Source: JAFDWI01 sp964544305
GTDB lineage: Bacteria > Actinomycetota > Acidimicrobiia > Acidimicrobiales > Iamiaceae
Reading direction: 5' to 3'
DNA length: 49,095 nucleotides
Assembly: GCA_964544305.1 (NCBI GenBank)
Contig: CAZJAZ010000016.1
Span: 1 to 49,095 of the forward strand
The notes beneath the pieces are model-generated. The model saw nothing but the letters and a program-made list of their open reading frames with translations, did no database searches and had not been told where the DNA came from. Position numbers and translations under genes: made by a program. Positions 15,728 to 24,978 of this stretch are shown piece by piece (the first letter of the stretch is position 1; every line of letters starts with the position of its first letter).

Positions 15728-16012
15728 GTGTCGGGTGAGACAACTGAAGTGATGTCCCGAGAAGAGATCACCACCTTGATCAAAGACCGGTTAGCTGACA
15801 TCTTGGAAATTGACGCGTCGACAATCAATGAAGGTGACTCGTTCGCTGACGATTTGGAAGCTGATTCATTAGCTTTAATTGAGCTCGTTGAAGCCATTGA
15901 GGAAGAGGTCGGTGAAAAAGCCGAAGGCTTTCGCATCGATGACGAAGACCTTGAAGACCTCAAGACAGTGCGCGACGCAATCGACTACGTCCACACCAAT
16001 CTGAACTCCTGA
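15728..16012 (+). CDS. acpP: Acyl carrier protein
   Basis: ACP carries growing acyl chains on a 4'-phosphopantetheine arm attached to a Ser. The motif EADSLALIELVEAIEEE contains the attachment Ser (Ser47 from the chosen start). The sequence is strongly acidic and helical, as expected. I prefer GTG 15728, which has GGAG 5 bases upstream and gives 94 residues; ATG 15752 would give a more usual 86 residues but has no ribosome site. Frame openness extends to an ATG at 15680 without homology. It sits between plsX and rnc, the standard bacterial order, and supplies acyl-ACP for PlsX. The region DDEDLEDLKTVRDAIDYV is helix IV. Confidence 0.93.
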   Translation: MSGETTEVMSREEITTLIKDRLADILEIDASTINEGDSFADDLEADSLALIELVEAIEEEVGEKAEGFRIDDEDLEDLKTVRDAIDYVHTNLNS

Positions 16013-16047
16013 TCAACGAAGACGCCTCCGCGACGCTCGAGGAGCGA

Positions 16048-16725
16048 TTGGGCTGGACGTTTGGCGACCCAGCGCTCTTGGAGCGCGCCCTGACCCATCG
16101 CTCATGGTGTGCAGAGAACCCGGGCACTCGTTCAAATGAGCGGCTCGAGTTCCTTGGCGACGCTGTCCTTGGGATGGTCATCACCGACCAATTGATCAAG
16201 CAGCATGTTGATCGAAGCGAGGGTTGGCTGTCACGGGCGCGTTCGTCACTCGTGCGTGCCGGGACGCTGTATGCAATCGCTCTCGAAATCGACCTCGGCG
16301 TCGAAATGCGACTCGGAAAGGGCGAAGAACGCACTGGCGGTCGCACCAAACCCTCGATTCTTGCTGACGCTGTGGAGGCCCTTTTTGGCGCCATACATCT
16401 TGATGGTGGCGTCGACGCCGCACAAAGCGTGATTCTCGGGCTCTACGCTCGGCGGCTTGAAGAATTGCCCGTGGCTGACGATCTCGATGAACCCATTGAG
16501 GGTGACTACAAATCACGCCTGCAAGAACTCTGCGCGCAAGGTGGCGGTAGTATTCCGACGTACCGGTGGACCGATGAAGGACCAGAGCACGAAAAAACGT
16601 TCACGATCGAAGTCGTCCTTGATGGGAATGTGCTCGCTCGTGGAAGCGGACGATCAAAAAAACGAGCGGAGCAATCGGCGGCCGCTCAAGCAATTCACAA
16701 CTTGAACAAGCAAGAATCGGAGTGA
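16048..16725 (+). CDS. rnc: Ribonuclease III
   Basis: RNase III cuts double-stranded RNA in rRNA precursors and mRNAs. The catalytic signature ERLEFLGDAVLG (Glu34, Asp38) and the second acidic motif DAVEALFGAI (Asp107, Glu110) are intact. A dsRNA-binding domain begins near residue 150 (DYKSRLQEL, then the GRSKKRAEQSAAAQAI helix). With TTG 16048 the protein has 225 residues but lacks the usual short N-terminal helix. In-frame upstream codons encode NEDASATLEER just before LGWTF, which fits the family, so the real start is probably CTG 16009 in a CTGA overlap with the acpP stop. TTG 16048 has GAGGAG only 3 bases away, too close for good initiation. The order acpP-rnc-(fpg)-smc is conserved. Confidence 0.95.
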   Translation: MGWTFGDPALLERALTHRSWCAENPGTRSNERLEFLGDAVLGMVITDQLIKQHVDRSEGWLSRARSSLVRAGTLYAIALEIDLGVEMRLGKGEERTGGRTKPSILADAVEALFGAIHLDGGVDAAQSVILGLYARRLEELPVADDLDEPIEGDYKSRLQELCAQGGGSIPTYRWTDEGPEHEKTFTIEVVLDGNVLARGSGRSKKRAEQSAAAQAIHNLNKQESE

Positions 16726-16727
16726 CC

Positions 16728-17567
16728 ATGGCTGAATTACCTGAAGTTGAAACGCTACGCCACGACCTTGAACGTGAGGTCGCGGGCAAGAAGATGAAGA
16801 CGGTTGAGTTCACCGGGATGAAATGTCTCGCGAAGCATCAAAATCGCAAACAGGTGATCTCTCTGCTTGAAGGCGCCAAGATTTCGACCGTTCGTCGACG
16901 GGCGCTCTTGTTAGTTTTCAAACTTGCCAACGATCACCTCCTCGTAATTGATGCAGTTGATCACGGTCATATTCGAAAAGCGGCTGCAAAAGAACCCATC
17001 GAACCACATACACAGGCAATCTTCTCGTTTACTCAAGGTCCACAGCTCCGCGTCGTCGATCCGAGCGAGGGTGGCCTACAAATGGCTGTTGTGCCAGCCG
17101 GTGAATTCGACGAACAATTCCCGCAAGCCGTTGAGGCAGGGTCGGATGTTGTTTCAACACCGATGAGTTGGATGGTGTTTGCGAAGATGATCCGCAATAG
17201 CGACGCCAAACTAAAAGCGTTATTGACCGACCCAACGCAACTTGTTGGGATTGGGGAAATGTACTCGGATGAGATCCTCTGGGATGCAGGACTCAAAGCT
17301 GAACGCATCGCGTCACGCCTGTCAACCCAAGAAGAACGCCGCCTCCATCGTTCAATTGTTGAGATCATTCATGATGCGATCAAACATCGGGGGACTTCAC
17401 TTGGCGACGATCCATTCCTAGATCTGGCGGGACAACCGGGTGGTTATGGCGAATTTCTCAAAGTGTACGGACGTGCCGGAGAAGTCTGCGGCCGATGCCG
17501 GAACACGATTGTCAAGCACAAGGTTGCAAAACTCGTGACCTTTGGTTGCCCGGTCTGCCAGGTCTGA
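16728..17567 (+). CDS. Fpg/Nei-fold protein lacking the glycosylase catalytic residues
   Basis: This 279-residue protein occupies the mutM/fpg position between rnc and smc and aligns over its full length with Fpg (MAELPEVETLR at the start, H2TH region GIGEMYSDEILWDAGL, C4 zinc finger with Cys254, 257, 274, 277). Functional residues of Fpg are replaced. The catalytic N-terminal Pro2 is Ala. The active-site Lys of RRGKYL is Ala59. LGMSG is AVDHG. The void-filling DPRxFG is DPSEGG. The Asn of GxGNIY is Glu177. The zinc-finger Arg is Leu269. Glycosylase/lyase activity is therefore unlikely, while the DNA-binding scaffold looks preserved. Role unknown. GGAG lies 5 bases before ATG 16728; GTG 16722 (GTGA overlap with rnc) is an alternative start. 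No frameshift is seen. Confidence 0.85.
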   Translation: MAELPEVETLRHDLEREVAGKKMKTVEFTGMKCLAKHQNRKQVISLLEGAKISTVRRRALLLVFKLANDHLLVIDAVDHGHIRKAAAKEPIEPHTQAIFSFTQGPQLRVVDPSEGGLQMAVVPAGEFDEQFPQAVEAGSDVVSTPMSWMVFAKMIRNSDAKLKALLTDPTQLVGIGEMYSDEILWDAGLKAERIASRLSTQEERRLHRSIVEIIHDAIKHRGTSLGDDPFLDLAGQPGGYGEFLKVYGRAGEVCGRCRNTIVKHKVAKLVTFGCPVCQV

Positions 17568-17570
17568 TCG

Positions 17571-20500
17571 GTGTTCCTCAAGACCCTCACCATCAAGGGT
17601 TTCAAGTCGTTTGCTGACTCGACAACTCTGACAATGGAACCGGGTGTCACCGTTGTGGTTGGACCCAACGGCTCGGGAAAATCAAACGTCGTGGATGCGA
17701 TTGGCTGGGTACTCGGTGCCCAGGCACCAAGCGCAGTGCGGAGCGCCAAAATGGACGACGTCATTTTCGCGGGAACGGCCAAGCGTGCAGCCCTCGGCCG
17801 AGCGGAAGTTTCGTTAACCATTGATAATTCTTCAGGCCTGCTCCCAATCGAATTTACCGAGGTAACCATCACTCGCACACTCTTTCGAAGTGGGGATTCT
17901 GAATACGCAATCAATGGCGTTCCATGTCGGCTACTCGACGTGCAAGAGCTGCTCAGCGACTCGGGTATGGGCCGTCAACAACACGTCATCATTTCGCAGG
18001 GCCAAATTGATGCGGTGCTCAATGCAAGGCCCGAAGATCGTCGACTCATTATCGAGGAAGCGGCTGGTGTCCTCAAATACCGTCGACGCAAAGAAAAGGC
18101 CGAACGCCGTTTGGCCGCAACGGAAGCAAACTTCACACGGCTTGAGGACCTGCTGCGCGAAGTCCGTCGACAATTGCGACCGTTAGAAAAGCAAGCAGAC
18201 GCGGCACGTCGTCATCAGGGCATCGCCGACGAGCTTCATGCCCTCAAAGTGCATTTGGCCGGACGCGACCTCATCCGTTTACGCACACGTCTCGCCGACA
18301 ATGAGACGCAAAGCGCCAAACTGCAAGGGGATGAACGTGCGACGCGCGCTGCGTTGGCTGAGCTTGATACAAAGGTGATGGCTGCGGAAGCAGCGATCAT
18401 TGCGCATTCAGGCAGTGACCTCGCGGCTCACATTGGTCAGTGCGAATCGTTGCGTGAGAAAGGTCGAGGTCAACGTGCACTCATCGCTGAGCGTCGTCGC
18501 CGCATCGAACTTCAACGAACTGCCCTGATGGATCAGGGAGTGGTCGCATCGTTGACCGGAGAGGCAGCTGACCTCGATGTTGAATTGCATGAGGTTGACG
18601 CAAAGATTGCTTCCACGCAACCGGACCTTGACGATGTCGTCAATGCGATGGCTCAACTTGATGTGGAACTCGCACGCATCGACGCTGGACCCGCAAGTGA
18701 GAATTACGCGCAGAATGCGGCAAAGCTGAGAGGGGAGATCGGTGCGCTCGATGCCGCGGCAGAGCGGACCAAGGCCGAACTTGATCGCCTACACGCACGT
18801 CGGGCCAACTTCACCGAGAGACTTGATCGGCTGCGAAGCGAACTCGATGATCTTGAAGCAAGGGTGAACGACGCGGCAGATATTGAGTCCGAACTGCAGG
18901 CCGCTTTTGATCAAGCCCTCGTGGACGTCGCGGCGAACGAAAGTCACCTCCTTGACGCCCAAGCGCAACATCGTGAAGCTCAAGCGCAACATGCTGCTTG
19001 GGTAGCCCGAGTTGAAACATTGGAGTCAGCCCTCGACGCTGCTCGTGCGAAGGCAGGGGTTGAACGGCTCAAACACCTTGCAGGTGTTATTGGCACCTTG
19101 CTCGATGTTGTTGAAGTCGATGACGGTTTTGCGTCCGCATTTGAAGCGGGTGCCGGGGAAGCAATTGCGGCGGTGGTTCTTGAAGATGTGACTGGTGCGA
19201 AACTCGCTCTTGAACAGTTACGCAGTGGTGGTTTCGATGGTGCCGTGCTCGCACTTGGACAGCGGTCCGCGGGCTCATCAAGGGAAGTGCCATCGCTTCC
19301 AGGTACCTCCGCGCTTCGTGATCGAGTGCGATCGGATCAGGCCGGTGTTTCATCGCTCCTTGACCTCCTTGTCCAACATGTCGTCGTCGCTGACTCATTT
19401 GCAATTGCACTTGAAACCGCGCTGCATCATCCTCAGGTCGTTGTGGTGACGAAAGACGGTGATCGATTTGGGCCGACCGGGTGGCGGGTTACCGCAACAA
19501 CGGGCGGCGCAAACGCGGGAGCGTTGGAACTGGCCCGGTCATCTGAAGCCGAAACAGCCCAGGTTGCTACTGCCGCTGCCGACCAAGCCGAGTTGGCGCA
19601 AACTGCGCTCGTGCGGGCAAATGAGGACCTTTCTGTCGCACAACGAACGCTGACTCAGGCCGCTGAGCGCGCGGCAACGGATCGTGTTCGCTTTGAACGG
19701 ACAACGTCGGATCACGCGGATGCGATGAGCGAACTTGATGCACTCGAAAATCTCATTGTGCAGATCGAGAATGGTCCAGGCCTTGATCTTGAACGGCGTG
19801 GAACAATGGTTGACGAAGTCGCTCGACTTGAGGAATTACAGGTTGAGTCCGAACGCGCCAATCATGACCGCGACCTCGCTAAGCGTTCCGTACAAGAGAA
19901 GCAGGCTGATCTTGGTAGTCGCCGATCAGAAATGCAGATGCGCTTGGCCGGGCTTCGTGAGCGTCGCGGCGTCCTTGCGACACGAGCGGCCGAGATCGAC
20001 GAACGCCTCACTCGTGACCATCAAGAGCGAGCGGTGGCCGATGAACAGCAAGCCGAACATAATCGCACGTTCAAAGTTCTGAGCGCGTTGGACACGATTG
20101 TTGCGCAACGGCTTGGCGAACTTGACGCTGTACTTGTAGAGCTAAAGAAGAAGCGTCAAGAGCAAAACGACCAGGAGCGTGAGCGCAACCAAGCACTCGA
20201 AGCGTTGCGAACACAACGCACTGCACGTGAAGCCGAACTTGAAACTCAGCGCGACGAGATCCAGAAACTCGGCCTTGTGGCGGCCGAGGTTCGCGTACGC
20301 GCGGAGCAAGTGGTCGCGATGGTCCGCAGTGAACTTGATGTTGACCCAGAACAAGCGATCGCCGCACCATGTCCACCAATTGACGGTGAGATGTCGCCGG
20401 TTGCTCGGGTGCGGGACTTGGAGCGTGAGCTCCGAGCCATGGGCACGATTAATCCTCTCGCGTTGGCTGAGTTTGAGGCGATGAGTGAGCGCCACGAGTT

Positions 20501-21029
20501 TCTCGGCGCTCAGCTCGATGATGTGAAAGGCTCAAGGCGCGAGCTGGTGAAGGTGATACGTGAAGTTGACAACGAGATTGCGGCGACATTTGCATCCGCC
20601 TATGCCGATGTCCGTGAAAACTTTGTTGCGCTGTTCACGATGTTGTTTCCGGGTGGAACAGGGGACTTGTCGCTTACCGATCCGGACGATCCGCTCAATA
20701 CCGGGATCGAAATCAAAGCAAAACCTTCTGGTAAGAACGTCCGAAAACTTTCACTTCTATCCGGGGGCGAACGATCACTCGTTGCGCTCGCCTACCTTTT
20801 TGCGGTGTTTCGTTCTCGGTCATCGCCGTTCTACGTCATGGATGAAGTCGAAGCGGCACTCGACGATGTCAACTTGCATCGCTTCCTTGATCTCGTCGCC
20901 GAATTTCGAAGCCAAGCACAACTGATCATTGTGTCGCATCAGAAGCGAACCATGGAAGCGGCCGATACCCTTTACGGAGTAACAATGCAGCCCGGCGGTT
21001 CATCGAAAGTCATTTCGGAAAAGGTCTAA
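17571..21029 (+). CDS. smc: Chromosome segregation protein SMC
   Basis: SMC forms the ATPase core of bacterial condensin and organises the chromosome with ScpA/ScpB. The protein has 1152 residues from GTG 17571. The N-terminal Walker A, GPNGSGKS, lies at residues 31-38 and the Q-loop near 145 (IISQGQIDAVL). Two long Ala/Glu/Arg-rich coiled coils flank a hinge at about 500-650, which begins LAGVIGTLLDVVEVDDG. The C-terminal head has the signature LSGGERSLVALAYLF and Walker B YVMDEVEAALDD, then the switch His in IIVSHQKRTM. It is complete. The usual actinobacterial neighbours ftsY and ffh are here displaced by about 7.4 kb of envelope-related genes. Confidence 0.97.
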   Translation: MFLKTLTIKGFKSFADSTTLTMEPGVTVVVGPNGSGKSNVVDAIGWVLGAQAPSAVRSAKMDDVIFAGTAKRAALGRAEVSLTIDNSSGLLPIEFTEVTITRTLFRSGDSEYAINGVPCRLLDVQELLSDSGMGRQQHVIISQGQIDAVLNARPEDRRLIIEEAAGVLKYRRRKEKAERRLAATEANFTRLEDLLREVRRQLRPLEKQADAARRHQGIADELHALKVHLAGRDLIRLRTRLADNETQSAKLQGDERATRAALAELDTKVMAAEAAIIAHSGSDLAAHIGQCESLREKGRGQRALIAERRRRIELQRTALMDQGVVASLTGEAADLDVELHEVDAKIASTQPDLDDVVNAMAQLDVELARIDAGPASENYAQNAAKLRGEIGALDAAAERTKAELDRLHARRANFTERLDRLRSELDDLEARVNDAADIESELQAAFDQALVDVAANESHLLDAQAQHREAQAQHAAWVARVETLESALDAARAKAGVERLKHLAGVIGTLLDVVEVDDGFASAFEAGAGEAIAAVVLEDVTGAKLALEQLRSGGFDGAVLALGQRSAGSSREVPSLPGTSALRDRVRSDQAGVSSLLDLLVQHVVVADSFAIALETALHHPQVVVVTKDGDRFGPTGWRVTATTGGANAGALELARSSEAETAQVATAAADQAELAQTALVRANEDLSVAQRTLTQAAERAATDRVRFERTTSDHADAMSELDALENLIVQIENGPGLDLERRGTMVDEVARLEELQVESERANHDRDLAKRSVQEKQADLGSRRSEMQMRLAGLRERRGVLATRAAEIDERLTRDHQERAVADEQQAEHNRTFKVLSALDTIVAQRLGELDAVLVELKKKRQEQNDQERERNQALEALRTQRTAREAELETQRDEIQKLGLVAAEVRVRAEQVVAMVRSELDVDPEQAIAAPCPPIDGEMSPVARVRDLERELRAMGTINPLALAEFEAMSERHEFLGAQLDDVKGSRRELVKVIREVDNEIAATFASAYADVRENFVALFTMLFPGGTGDLSLTDPDDPLNTGIEIKAKPSGKNVRKLSLLSGGERSLVALAYLFAVFRSRSSPFYVMDEVEAALDDVNLHRFLDLVAEFRSQAQLIIVSHQKRTMEAADTLYGVTMQPGGSSKVISEKV

Positions 21030-21070
21030 GTGTGAATGTTCTGGTGCCCGAACACAAGGAAGGCGCACTC

Positions 21071-21934
21071 GTGAAATGGTTCGGTGTGATTCTTCTTGTT
21101 GGGCTCGTTGCGCTGCTTGCATCATGTGGAAAATCCCCACAACCAAAACCTTTGGTGCAGTCGAAAAAGCATGGGCTTGATTTCCAGGTTTTCGAGTCGC
21201 CGTACGGGCAGAAGTTTCAGATCAAGGGTTCGACGAAACGGGTGGCGGTCGTTGCTCCGTCAACGAACAAGCCGGTGCTATTTGATCCAACTTTGGAATA
21301 TCCAAAAGGTGCGATTGCTATGGCCTTCTGGGATGGGACACAACCAAAGCGCAATGATCAACAAGTCTGCGTGCGCCTGAATTCTCCGGTAACGGTATCG
21401 TCGCCTGCACAAATACAAGCACTGAAAAACAACCTTGAACGAATGCACAGCTCGGGGGTTGCATTACGAATTGACCCGGGTGAAGATGGGACCTCGGCCC
21501 AGGCGATTGTTGTACGGCAGAATATTTCTCTCGGAGCGATCTCGAATTTCAAGGTATATCTCGTGTCGTCAATTACGGCAACAGGCGTGACCACTCCGTC
21601 GAGTCGACAGATCGCGCGATTTGATCTTCGTGGATCGATTGGTGGCCCAGAAGTGCAAGCAGATCCAAGTGCAAAGTTTGGTGGTCGGCCAATTGGTGCA
21701 GATATGCAGCCGCCCCCTTGGAACCTGTGTGCACGCGCTATTGGAACGGAGTTGTCGGTCAAGGTTTGGCCAGTCGGCCAGGCGACGCCGAGCTGGTCCA
21801 ATAAGAAAGCTGCTTTTGCGGTCGATTTGCCGAGCAACTGGGTATACCCGGGCTATGCGGGTGGGTTTGAAATGACTCTTTCGCCAGGTAAGAAATCTGT
21901 TTTTAGCCAGCTTTCTGTGTCAAGTCCGTATTGA
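21071..21934 (+). CDS. Lipoprotein of unknown function
   Basis: I choose GTG 21071, with AGGAAGG 7 bases upstream, because it yields an ideal lipoprotein signal peptide: MKWFG, a hydrophobic run, and the lipobox LLASC with Cys19. The longer start at 21032 would put 13 hydrophilic residues before it. The mature part, about 269 residues, is Ser/Thr/Pro-rich and beta-like, with one paired Cys possibility (CVRLNS and NLCARA). I recognise no family. It follows smc by 41 bp on the same strand and converges with the VWA gene, 19 bp separating the stop codons. Its role is presumably at the outer face of the cytoplasmic membrane. Confidence 0.8.
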   Translation: MKWFGVILLVGLVALLASCGKSPQPKPLVQSKKHGLDFQVFESPYGQKFQIKGSTKRVAVVAPSTNKPVLFDPTLEYPKGAIAMAFWDGTQPKRNDQQVCVRLNSPVTVSSPAQIQALKNNLERMHSSGVALRIDPGEDGTSAQAIVVRQNISLGAISNFKVYLVSSITATGVTTPSSRQIARFDLRGSIGGPEVQADPSAKFGGRPIGADMQPPPWNLCARAIGTELSVKVWPVGQATPSWSNKKAAFAVDLPSNWVYPGYAGGFEMTLSPGKKSVFSQLSVSSPY

Positions 21935-21953
21935 GCTCGTCAATCGCGCAATC

Positions 21954-22919
21954 TCACAACATTCGATCTTGCCAGAGAAGATTTGCCACCGCGGCGCACA
22001 AGAGAAGGACAAGCGCTACTCCAACAAATGCGCCTGAAACGTCAACTTTCTTGACGTGATAGCCCACGGACTTCCCAATGTGTTGGTACACCTGGCGTAT
22101 CTGCGCTTCGCTCGCCGCGGTAAACGCACGTCCGCCAGAATCGTGCGCGATCGTCGCAAGCGCCCCACGGTCAACATCAACGGGAACTTCACCGGCATAG
22201 CCGGGGATCGTAACGGTGCCATGATCCGTCCCAAACGCAATCGTGTCAATGGGCACTTTCGCTTTGCGTGCGGCGGCCACGCCATCCGCATTTGACCGTC
22301 CCGTTTGGGTTGACCCATCTGACATGAGCACGATTCGAGCAGGTACCGGAGAATTATCTTTTGCCGGGGGAACTGTTGCAATGGCATTCAGCGACGCAAA
22401 AATTCCTTCGCCAATCGCCGTGCTTTCTCCGAGCTCAAGATTCTGCACCGCTCGTCGTGCTACGTCACGATCTTTCGTTGGCTCAACGAGAACCGAGGCG
22501 GACCCGTGAAAAGCCACAATGCCCACGTTGAATCGATCGGGTACCGCATCAAGGAAGAGCTCTGCTGCTTCCTTTGCTGCTTGGAAGCGGCTGGGTGATA
22601 CATCCGTTGCGGCCATCGACAACGACGTGTCAATAGCCAGAACGATCGTCCCTCGATTTGTCGGAACTTTTCGTTCACTTTGTGGATGGGCAAGCGCAGC
22701 AACCAAGGCGACAAGTGCAACAGAAAAGCAAACGGCACCGATATGGCGCTTCCAATCGCGACGGAACGGAACAATTTCGTCAATTAAATCAAGGTTGGTG
22801 AAACGTGCGGCGACCTTAGGGCGAGCGAACGCGACAGCAACATAGCCTGCAACGAGACCGCATACGAGGAGCAGGAGCCAAAAACGATTTGGCGAAGCCC
22901 AGGTCATTGCAACGCTCAT
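21954..22919 (-). CDS. BatA-like VWA-domain membrane protein
   Basis: The protein has 321 residues from ATG 22919, which overlaps the DUF58 stop (ATGA); the frame is open upstream inside that gene. Two N-terminal membrane segments (about residues 11-33 and 61-82) and one C-terminal segment (FVGVALVLLLCAAVANLL) surround a von Willebrand A domain. Its metal-ion-dependent adhesion site is complete: DTSLSM, a Thr in the SSTAIGEG-like loop (GESTAIGEG) and Asp in LMSDGSTQTG. This arrangement is that of BatA/BatB proteins encoded with MoxR ATPases and DUF58 proteins. The MoxR-VWA pairs are thought to act as chaperone-like machines for envelope complexes; the target here is unknown. It is the last gene of the three-gene minus-strand operon. 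Confidence 0.88.
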   Translation of the reverse strand: MSVAMTWASPNRFWLLLLVCGLVAGYVAVAFARPKVAARFTNLDLIDEIVPFRRDWKRHIGAVCFSVALVALVAALAHPQSERKVPTNRGTIVLAIDTSLSMAATDVSPSRFQAAKEAAELFLDAVPDRFNVGIVAFHGSASVLVEPTKDRDVARRAVQNLELGESTAIGEGIFASLNAIATVPPAKDNSPVPARIVLMSDGSTQTGRSNADGVAAARKAKVPIDTIAFGTDHGTVTIPGYAGEVPVDVDRGALATIAHDSGGRAFTAASEAQIRQVYQHIGKSVGYHVKKVDVSGAFVGVALVLLLCAAVANLLWQDRML

Positions 22920-23860
22920 CGTGCAACCTGCGGGGCTGCCGCGACATTTGCGTGACCGCGGCGCCTCGCCACATATGCGACGAGATCCGCGACCCAATCA
23001 CGATCAGTTGAAAGGCGCAAATGCTGCGCTCCCGAACGGCGCAAGGACGTTTCTATTGCGTCTCGTTGGAGCATCGCCGCTTGCTTGTAACGCTCACGCA
23101 GTGACTTTGAGGACGTGTCAATATGGCGGGAACGACCTGACTCGGGATCAACCATGGTGAGGGTACCCACGTCGGGCAGTTCGAGTTCGCGTGGGTCAAC
23201 AACTTCGATTGCAAGAACTTCGTGGCGGGTTGACAACGCTCGAAGGGGTTGTTCCCATGCGTCGTTCCTGCCAAGAAAGTCTGAAATCACCACGACGAGT
23301 CCGCGCCGTTGCGCGCTTGACAGAAGACGCCGCAATCCTCGTGCTAGATCAATTGCACCCGGTGTTTCGTCAATTGGACGTTGTATCGAATGCAAAATCC
23401 GCAAGAGATGGGATCGCCCGCCACGTGCGGGAACAAAAGTCTCACCGCGTGGTTCAAGGATAAGCGCCCCAATGCGGTTGCCGGTGTGATCGGTTAAGAA
23501 TCCCACGGCGGCTGCCCCAGCGAGAGCGAGATCAGCTTTCGTACACAACGCGGTGCCAAAGGAAAGGCTCGGTGAATGGTCGACCACGAGCCAGGTCTCG
23601 AGCTCTCGATCTGCGATGGTCTGGCGGATATAGGGTTCTTGCAAGCGTGCCGTGACGTTCCAGTCGATACGTCGGACATCGTCACCCGGCACGTACGCTC
23701 GGGTTTCACCGAGCTCAGAGCCATGTCCGGGAACGAGACCGAGATGATTGCCGTGTAAGAGTCCATCAAGTCGATGAGAAATGGTGAGCTCAAGGCGTCG
23801 CAAGATTTGGGCCGTACTCGCCTGGGTGCGACCGCCTACTTCGAATGGGTCGTGTGTCAC
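22916..23860 (-). CDS. DUF58 domain protein
   Basis: The 314-residue protein carries the DUF58 hallmark Y-x-P-G-D-D-V-R-R-I-D-W-N-x-T-A-R (residues 56-72), then a degenerate VWA-like domain with LVVDHSPSLSFG and VVISDFLG. No membrane segment is present, so it is cytoplasmic or peripheral. DUF58 genes almost always stand between moxR and VWA genes, as here: the ATG overlaps the MoxR stop by 4 bp and its own stop overlaps the VWA start by 4 bp. It is thought to bridge the MoxR AAA+ ATPase and the membrane VWA protein; this is inference from gene order in the family. Confidence 0.92.
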   Translation of the reverse strand: MTHDPFEVGGRTQASTAQILRRLELTISHRLDGLLHGNHLGLVPGHGSELGETRAYVPGDDVRRIDWNVTARLQEPYIRQTIADRELETWLVVDHSPSLSFGTALCTKADLALAGAAAVGFLTDHTGNRIGALILEPRGETFVPARGGRSHLLRILHSIQRPIDETPGAIDLARGLRRLLSSAQRRGLVVVISDFLGRNDAWEQPLRALSTRHEVLAIEVVDPRELELPDVGTLTMVDPESGRSRHIDTSSKSLRERYKQAAMLQRDAIETSLRRSGAQHLRLSTDRDWVADLVAYVARRRGHANVAAAPQVAR

Positions 23861-24978
23861 GTTGGTCGAGACTCAGGAACCTGGACCGGTGGGGCCCACG
23901 GCGCTGGTGTTGTGCTGTGCACTTCAGTAATCGGCGGTGGTGGCACAACGTCGGGCACATGAGTTGGCGGCGGCACCATCATTGGCCTGCCTCCCTCAAC
24001 CGGTGAGATTCGAGGAGCCGGTATTGTGCTGAGAATCTTGGCGAGCAACTGTTCGACCGTGATCGACTCGGCCAGCGCCTCATAGGAGGGGACAATGCGG
24101 TGTCGCAATACGTCAGGGGCAACGTCAAAGACATCTTGTGGAAGGACGTAGCGTCTGCCACGTAACAGCGCGAGCGCCCGACCGGCTGCAACGAGTCCGA
24201 GACTTGCACGAGGGCTCGCTCCGTACGTGAGATACGGTGCAATCATCGCGAGTTGGTACTCACTGGGATTGCGGGTCGCGAACACGAGATGAACCGCATA
24301 ATCAACGACCGCATGATCGACATAAACTTGGTCGGCTGCTTCTTGGAGTGCGACGAGGCGCTCTGGTGAGAGGACTTGGGTTGGCTTGGGTGGCGATACG
24401 CCAATTCGATTGACAATCTCGAGTTCTTGACTCGGCGTGGGGTACTCGACCAGAATCTTCATCAAGAAGCGGTCACGTTGGGCTTCTGGGAGTTGATAGA
24501 CGCCTTCGGATTCGATCGGGTTTTGTGTCGCGAGCACGAGAAACGGCTCGGGCACGTCATAGGTGGTGCCACCGATCGAAACATGATGTTCGGCCATCAC
24601 CTCCAACAGCGCGGATTGCACCTTGGCGGGGGCGCGGTTGATCTCGTCGGCAAGCACAAAGTTTGCAAAGACCGGGCCAAGTTCCACGTCGAAGCGCTCG
24701 GTTGACGCCCGGTAGACCCTGGTGCCAACAACATCTGCGGGCAGTAGGTCAGGGGTGAACTGCACTCGATGAAAAGTTCCACCCACAATCGTGGCGAGCG
24801 TCTCGGCCGCCAACGTTTTTGCGAGCCCAGGTAATCCCTCAAGGAGACAGTGCCCGCGGGCAAGCAGGGATACTAAGAGCCGTTCAACAACACGGTCTTG
24901 GCCCACGATGATCTTCTTGACCTCAAAAATTACTCGTTCGAGGTCGGCTGTTTCAGAGATTGGCTCAGTCTGTTCCAT
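23857..24978 (-). CDS. MoxR-type AAA+ ATPase
   Basis: I start at ATG 24978 (373 residues); the open frame reaches 25041, but the first 21 residues have no homology. Motifs are Walker A GLPGLAKT (the Gly-Lys pair is GLAKT, as common in MoxR), Walker B FVLADEINRAPAKVQSALLEVM, sensor 1 LATQNPIESEGVYQLPEAQRDRF and the sensor-2-like GASPRASLGL. The last 50 residues are Pro/Val-rich and probably disordered, longer than in typical MoxR. MoxR proteins are chaperone-like ATPases that work with VWA proteins. It leads the moxR-DUF58-VWA operon and is divergent from the two-component system; 98 bp separate the two start codons and must hold both promoters. Confidence 0.95.
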   Translation of the reverse strand: MEQTEPISETADLERVIFEVKKIIVGQDRVVERLLVSLLARGHCLLEGLPGLAKTLAAETLATIVGGTFHRVQFTPDLLPADVVGTRVYRASTERFDVELGPVFANFVLADEINRAPAKVQSALLEVMAEHHVSIGGTTYDVPEPFLVLATQNPIESEGVYQLPEAQRDRFLMKILVEYPTPSQELEIVNRIGVSPPKPTQVLSPERLVALQEAADQVYVDHAVVDYAVHLVFATRNPSEYQLAMIAPYLTYGASPRASLGLVAAGRALALLRGRRYVLPQDVFDVAPDVLRHRIVPSYEALAESITVEQLLAKILSTIPAPRISPVEGGRPMMVPPPTHVPDVVPPPPITEVHSTTPAPWAPPVQVPESRPT

